Positions 13,072-15,079 of a stretch of DNA of 15,079 nucleotides are shown piece by piece. The DNA comes from JBBITI01 sp037440885 (lineage in GTDB: Bacteria; Chloroflexota; Dehalococcoidia; Dehalococcoidales; UBA2162): assembly GCA_037440885.1 (NCBI GenBank), contig JBBITI010000063.1, positions 1-15,079 on the forward strand, in the 5' to 3' direction. Positions within the stretch are counted from its first letter, which is position 1; each line of letters opens with the position of its first letter. The notes below the pieces were generated by a model. It was not told the origin of the DNA and made no database searches. It saw only the letters and a list, made by a program, of their open reading frames with translations. The position numbers and the translations under genes are program-made.

Positions 13072-14667
13072 ATGAAGATCAGTGACGTCTGCCTTGAATA
13101 TGGTTTGCTCAATCTCCGGGAAGGGGTTGTCCGGATACCTTTCCTCGTAAAAGGCGCGCTGGTGGTTCCGCCGGAGATCAGTCTGCAGAAGGTCCGGGAA
13201 GCTTTTCAAAATGTGGATGCGGGAACCGGTTACGTCAAAGTGCCGGGCGCGCAGATCGTGCGGGAACCGCTGATCGACCGGCAGACCATGAGATATTCCG
13301 GAGATTATTTGTACCAGGTCATGCCCGGGATATCTGCTCCGGCATTGCTCGAAACGGATATCGATAAGCTGGCCAACGGTCTCTATAATCTGAAAGTCGT
13401 TGATATTCTCCAGTACCTGGCAACGATTATCTCACCGCTGGTTGAAGAAACAGAACCGGTCTCTCGCATCTGGGAGATATACCGGCTGACTTCGGAGTTT
13501 CCCGATACTTTCCTGGATGGCTGGCAGCACTCGCTTTTTCATCTGTCCGCTCCGCAAGCCGCCCGGCAGATGATCGATCGCGAATTATCTTTGGGGGGCA
13601 TTACGGGCGGGGCGTTTTTGGACGGATGGGTGGATATCTCCGCCCAGGTCTTGCCGGGAGAGACTGCCCTGCTGTCTCCCCGGACAGTGGCAAATTACAC
13701 TTCCCACCGACCGGTGATACGGGCGATGCCCACCCGCCAGTTACATATCACAGCCGGCAATGCTCCGGAAGTTCCGCTGGCTTCGCTCCTGCGGGCACTA
13801 CTGACCAAATCAGCCGCGGTAATCAAATTACCTTTCGGGGCAATCATCCCGGGCGCTCTTTTTTCTCTGGCGGCTGCCGCTGCCGCACCCGGCCATCCGC
13901 TGACACAGAACCTGTCGCTCGTTTACTGGCAGGGCGGCGACCGTACTATCGAAGACGGCCTTTTTCACCGGGATTCCTTCGACCGGATTGTTGTCTGGGG
14001 TTCTCCCGAGGCAGTGGTTTCGGTACAGTCCCGGGCGCTTTTCACCCGTACCGTGGTCTTCAACCCGCGTTACGGGGTCAGCCTGATCGGACGTCCTGCT
14101 TCTGACGACGATTTGGCAGAAGTGGTGCTAAAAGCCGCGGTAGACACCCTCATTTATGATCAAAAAGCCTGTACGGCTTCCTTGGTGCACTATGTCGAGG
14201 GAGATTTAACCCGGGTGCGGGACTACGCGGTTAGAATGCAACAGGCTCTCGCTCTCTGGGATGAGCATCACCCCCATTTCATAACCCCGTTGAAACTGGG
14301 CCAGATCAGAAGCCTGAAACGAGGCAAGTACCTGAATGCCGAATGGTACCTGAATGAGAAGGAAGGCCGGTTTACCTCGGGGGTTGTCGTGGTCGATGGT
14401 GAATTTGATCTTCTCGATCATCCGATGTCGAGACTGGTGGTGGTGCGCCCGGTTGCCCGCCTGGAAGATGCCCTGGAGTATCTGAATCTCAATGTCGCTG
14501 CCGTGGGTATCTACCCAGAAGAACAGCGGTTATTGTTGCGCGACCGGATCGCGGCAAGGGGCGTGTCCGGCATATTACCGCTGGGCGAGTGTGAGCGCAT
14601 GTATCCCGGTATGCCCCATGACGGCATGCCGGTATTAAGCGAACTGGTCGAATGGAAAAATGCCTAG
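13072..14667 (+). CDS. luxC: LuxC-like acyl-CoA reductase (aldehyde-forming)
   Basis: This 531-aa protein is of the LuxC family. LuxC reduces an acyl group delivered by LuxE, or acyl-CoA, to the aldehyde with NADPH. It is related to aldehyde dehydrogenases. An N-terminal part of about 170 residues, including KISDVCLEYGLLNLREG, precedes the family core GITGGAFLDGWVD. Then come LHITAGNAPEVPLASLLRAL (dinucleotide-binding region) and SAAVIKLPFGA. The catalytic Cys is Cys367 in DQKACTASL. The core ends in GVSGILPLGECERMYPG. It is somewhat longer than luminous LuxC (about 480). The start is 3 bp after the luxE stop. There is no clear ribosome site, which implies translational coupling. A long hairpin follows. 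The product could be fatty aldehyde or, with another reductase, alcohol for lipids. Degradation in the reverse direction is also possible. Confidence 0.9.
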   Translation: MKISDVCLEYGLLNLREGVVRIPFLVKGALVVPPEISLQKVREAFQNVDAGTGYVKVPGAQIVREPLIDRQTMRYSGDYLYQVMPGISAPALLETDIDKLANGLYNLKVVDILQYLATIISPLVEETEPVSRIWEIYRLTSEFPDTFLDGWQHSLFHLSAPQAARQMIDRELSLGGITGGAFLDGWVDISAQVLPGETALLSPRTVANYTSHRPVIRAMPTRQLHITAGNAPEVPLASLLRALLTKSAAVIKLPFGAIIPGALFSLAAAAAAPGHPLTQNLSLVYWQGGDRTIEDGLFHRDSFDRIVVWGSPEAVVSVQSRALFTRTVVFNPRYGVSLIGRPASDDDLAEVVLKAAVDTLIYDQKACTASLVHYVEGDLTRVRDYAVRMQQALALWDEHHPHFITPLKLGQIRSLKRGKYLNAEWYLNEKEGRFTSGVVVVDGEFDLLDHPMSRLVVVRPVARLEDALEYLNLNVAAVGIYPEEQRLLLRDRIAARGVSGILPLGECERMYPGMPHDGMPVLSELVEWKNA

Positions 14668-14707
14668 CTTGTGTTTCGAGGGACGTTACAGATTACCTTG
14701 TCTGTAT

Positions 14708-14762
14708 TTTGCAGGGGATCAGGAACCCGGATACTGTTTATGTATTCCTGATTCCCTGCAAA
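14708..14762. terminator. Long 18-bp imperfect hairpin after luxC
   Basis: Positions 14708-14725 pair with 14745-14762 (17 Watson-Crick pairs and one G-T) around a 19-base loop. It lies about 40 bp after the luxC stop and before the convergent gene that ends at 14795. There is no good T-run after it, so it may be a terminator, an mRNA stabiliser or a copy of a dispersed palindromic repeat. Confidence 0.55.
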
Positions 14763-14794
14763 GATTCATTTATGTTACAAATACGTCTTGAGGT

Positions 14795-15079
14795 TTATCG
14801 CCACTTGTCGACGCTGAATGTGGCTCCCCGCCCCCCGGCAAGCTGGACGCTGGCTTCTTCCTCTCCGCCGTTGACCAGGATCACGTTTTCAAAGGGGTCG
14901 TCTCCCTGTGCCGGCACCAGATAATCGTCCGGCAGTTCTTTCCACGGTTTGCCGGATGTCTTTTCAATGCCCATCCAGCCATTGCGGAAAAAATCCGGCC
15001 AGGAGCGATTGCGGTACTTCTTCACCGGTTCGAAACTCCGCTTCCAGAGCCATTCGTAAACATCGTCCTTGGTTTTAAA
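14795..15079 (-). CDS. 3' part of an unrecognised gene running off the window
   Basis: The minus-strand frame is open from the right edge to TGA or TAG-type stop at 14795, giving 94 codons of a longer protein. An internal GTG (15025) is not taken as the start because the frame continues upstream with plausible sequence (TKDDVYEWLWKRSFEP). The visible part is Trp-rich and polar (RNRSWPDFFRNGWMGIEKTS, then PWKELPDDYLVPAQGDDPFE) and ends with a Val/Gly-rich segment (VILVNGGEEEASVQLAGG). There is no membrane helix. I do not recognise the family. The style reminds me loosely of the C-terminal part of large oxidoreductases, but I see no motif to support that. It converges on the luxE-luxC pair. Confidence 0.6.
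   Translation of the reverse strand, partial: FKTKDDVYEWLWKRSFEPVKKYRNRSWPDFFRNGWMGIEKTSGKPWKELPDDYLVPAQGDDPFENVILVNGGEEEASVQLAGGRGATFSVDKWR

Noticed and set aside
1..15079. tRNA, rRNA, CRISPR arrays, transposases or phage genes
   Set aside because: No cloverleaf-like segment, regularly spaced direct repeats, transposase or integrase motifs were seen on either strand by eye.

Overview
This window reads as ordinary bacterial chromosome with a roughly balanced GC content. It carries no phage, plasmid, insertion-sequence, CRISPR or RNA-gene signal that I can see. The gene content is an acetoacetyl-CoA-type thiolase with an extra segment, two acyl-CoA dehydrogenases, a LuxE/LuxC acyl-activation and reduction pair, DppBC-type permeases, an M29 aminopeptidase, and coiled-coil proteins with a DivIVA-like N-terminus. 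TTG and GTG starts also occur. Together these fit an anaerobic, lipid- and amino-acid-using bacterium, and Dehalococcoidia/Chloroflexota of sediment is my best guess. That assignment is inference from protein style and was not computed.

Layout: (A) 1-2410, plus strand. This holds a 92-aa protein made largely of 11-residue helical repeats, a 175-aa protein with one N-terminal membrane helix, and a 397-aa coiled-coil protein with 15-residue repeats and a small C-terminal domain. The region ends in a strong terminator. (B) 2435-4500, minus strand. This is a dppB-dppC permease operon with its own promoter and terminator, but without a binding protein or ATPases in view. (C) 4691-5857, minus strand. 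This is an M29 metallo-aminopeptidase whose frame is interrupted by a single in-frame TGA. (D) 5923-8050, plus strand. This holds an unknown membrane-anchored protein, then a thiolase ending in a perfect 17-bp-stem hairpin. (E) 8049-8990. A 54-aa CxxC protein on the minus strand converges with the thiolase, and a cupin lies on the plus strand. (F) 9096-11524, minus strand. Two acyl-CoA dehydrogenases form an operon with a REP-like element between them. The promoter-proximal one has Asp where the catalytic Glu should be, and it lacks the usual C-terminal tail. (G) 11614-14762, plus strand. A luxE-like and a luxC-like gene are transcribed divergently from the dehydrogenases and followed by a long hairpin. 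(H) 14795-15079, minus strand. This is the 3' part of an unrecognised gene that runs off the window.

How the genes may fit together: the thiolase and acyl-CoA dehydrogenases belong to CoA-thioester (beta-oxidation-like) metabolism. The LuxE/LuxC pair could turn fatty acids or acyl-CoA into aldehydes through an acyl-AMP and acyl-enzyme route. No luciferase genes are present, so bioluminescence is not suggested. The shared promoter region between the dehydrogenases and luxEC contains a repeated 8-bp motif that may be an operator. The most unusual items are the periodic-helix gene group in (A), the in-frame TGA in (C), and the luxEC/altered dehydrogenase divergon in (F)-(G).
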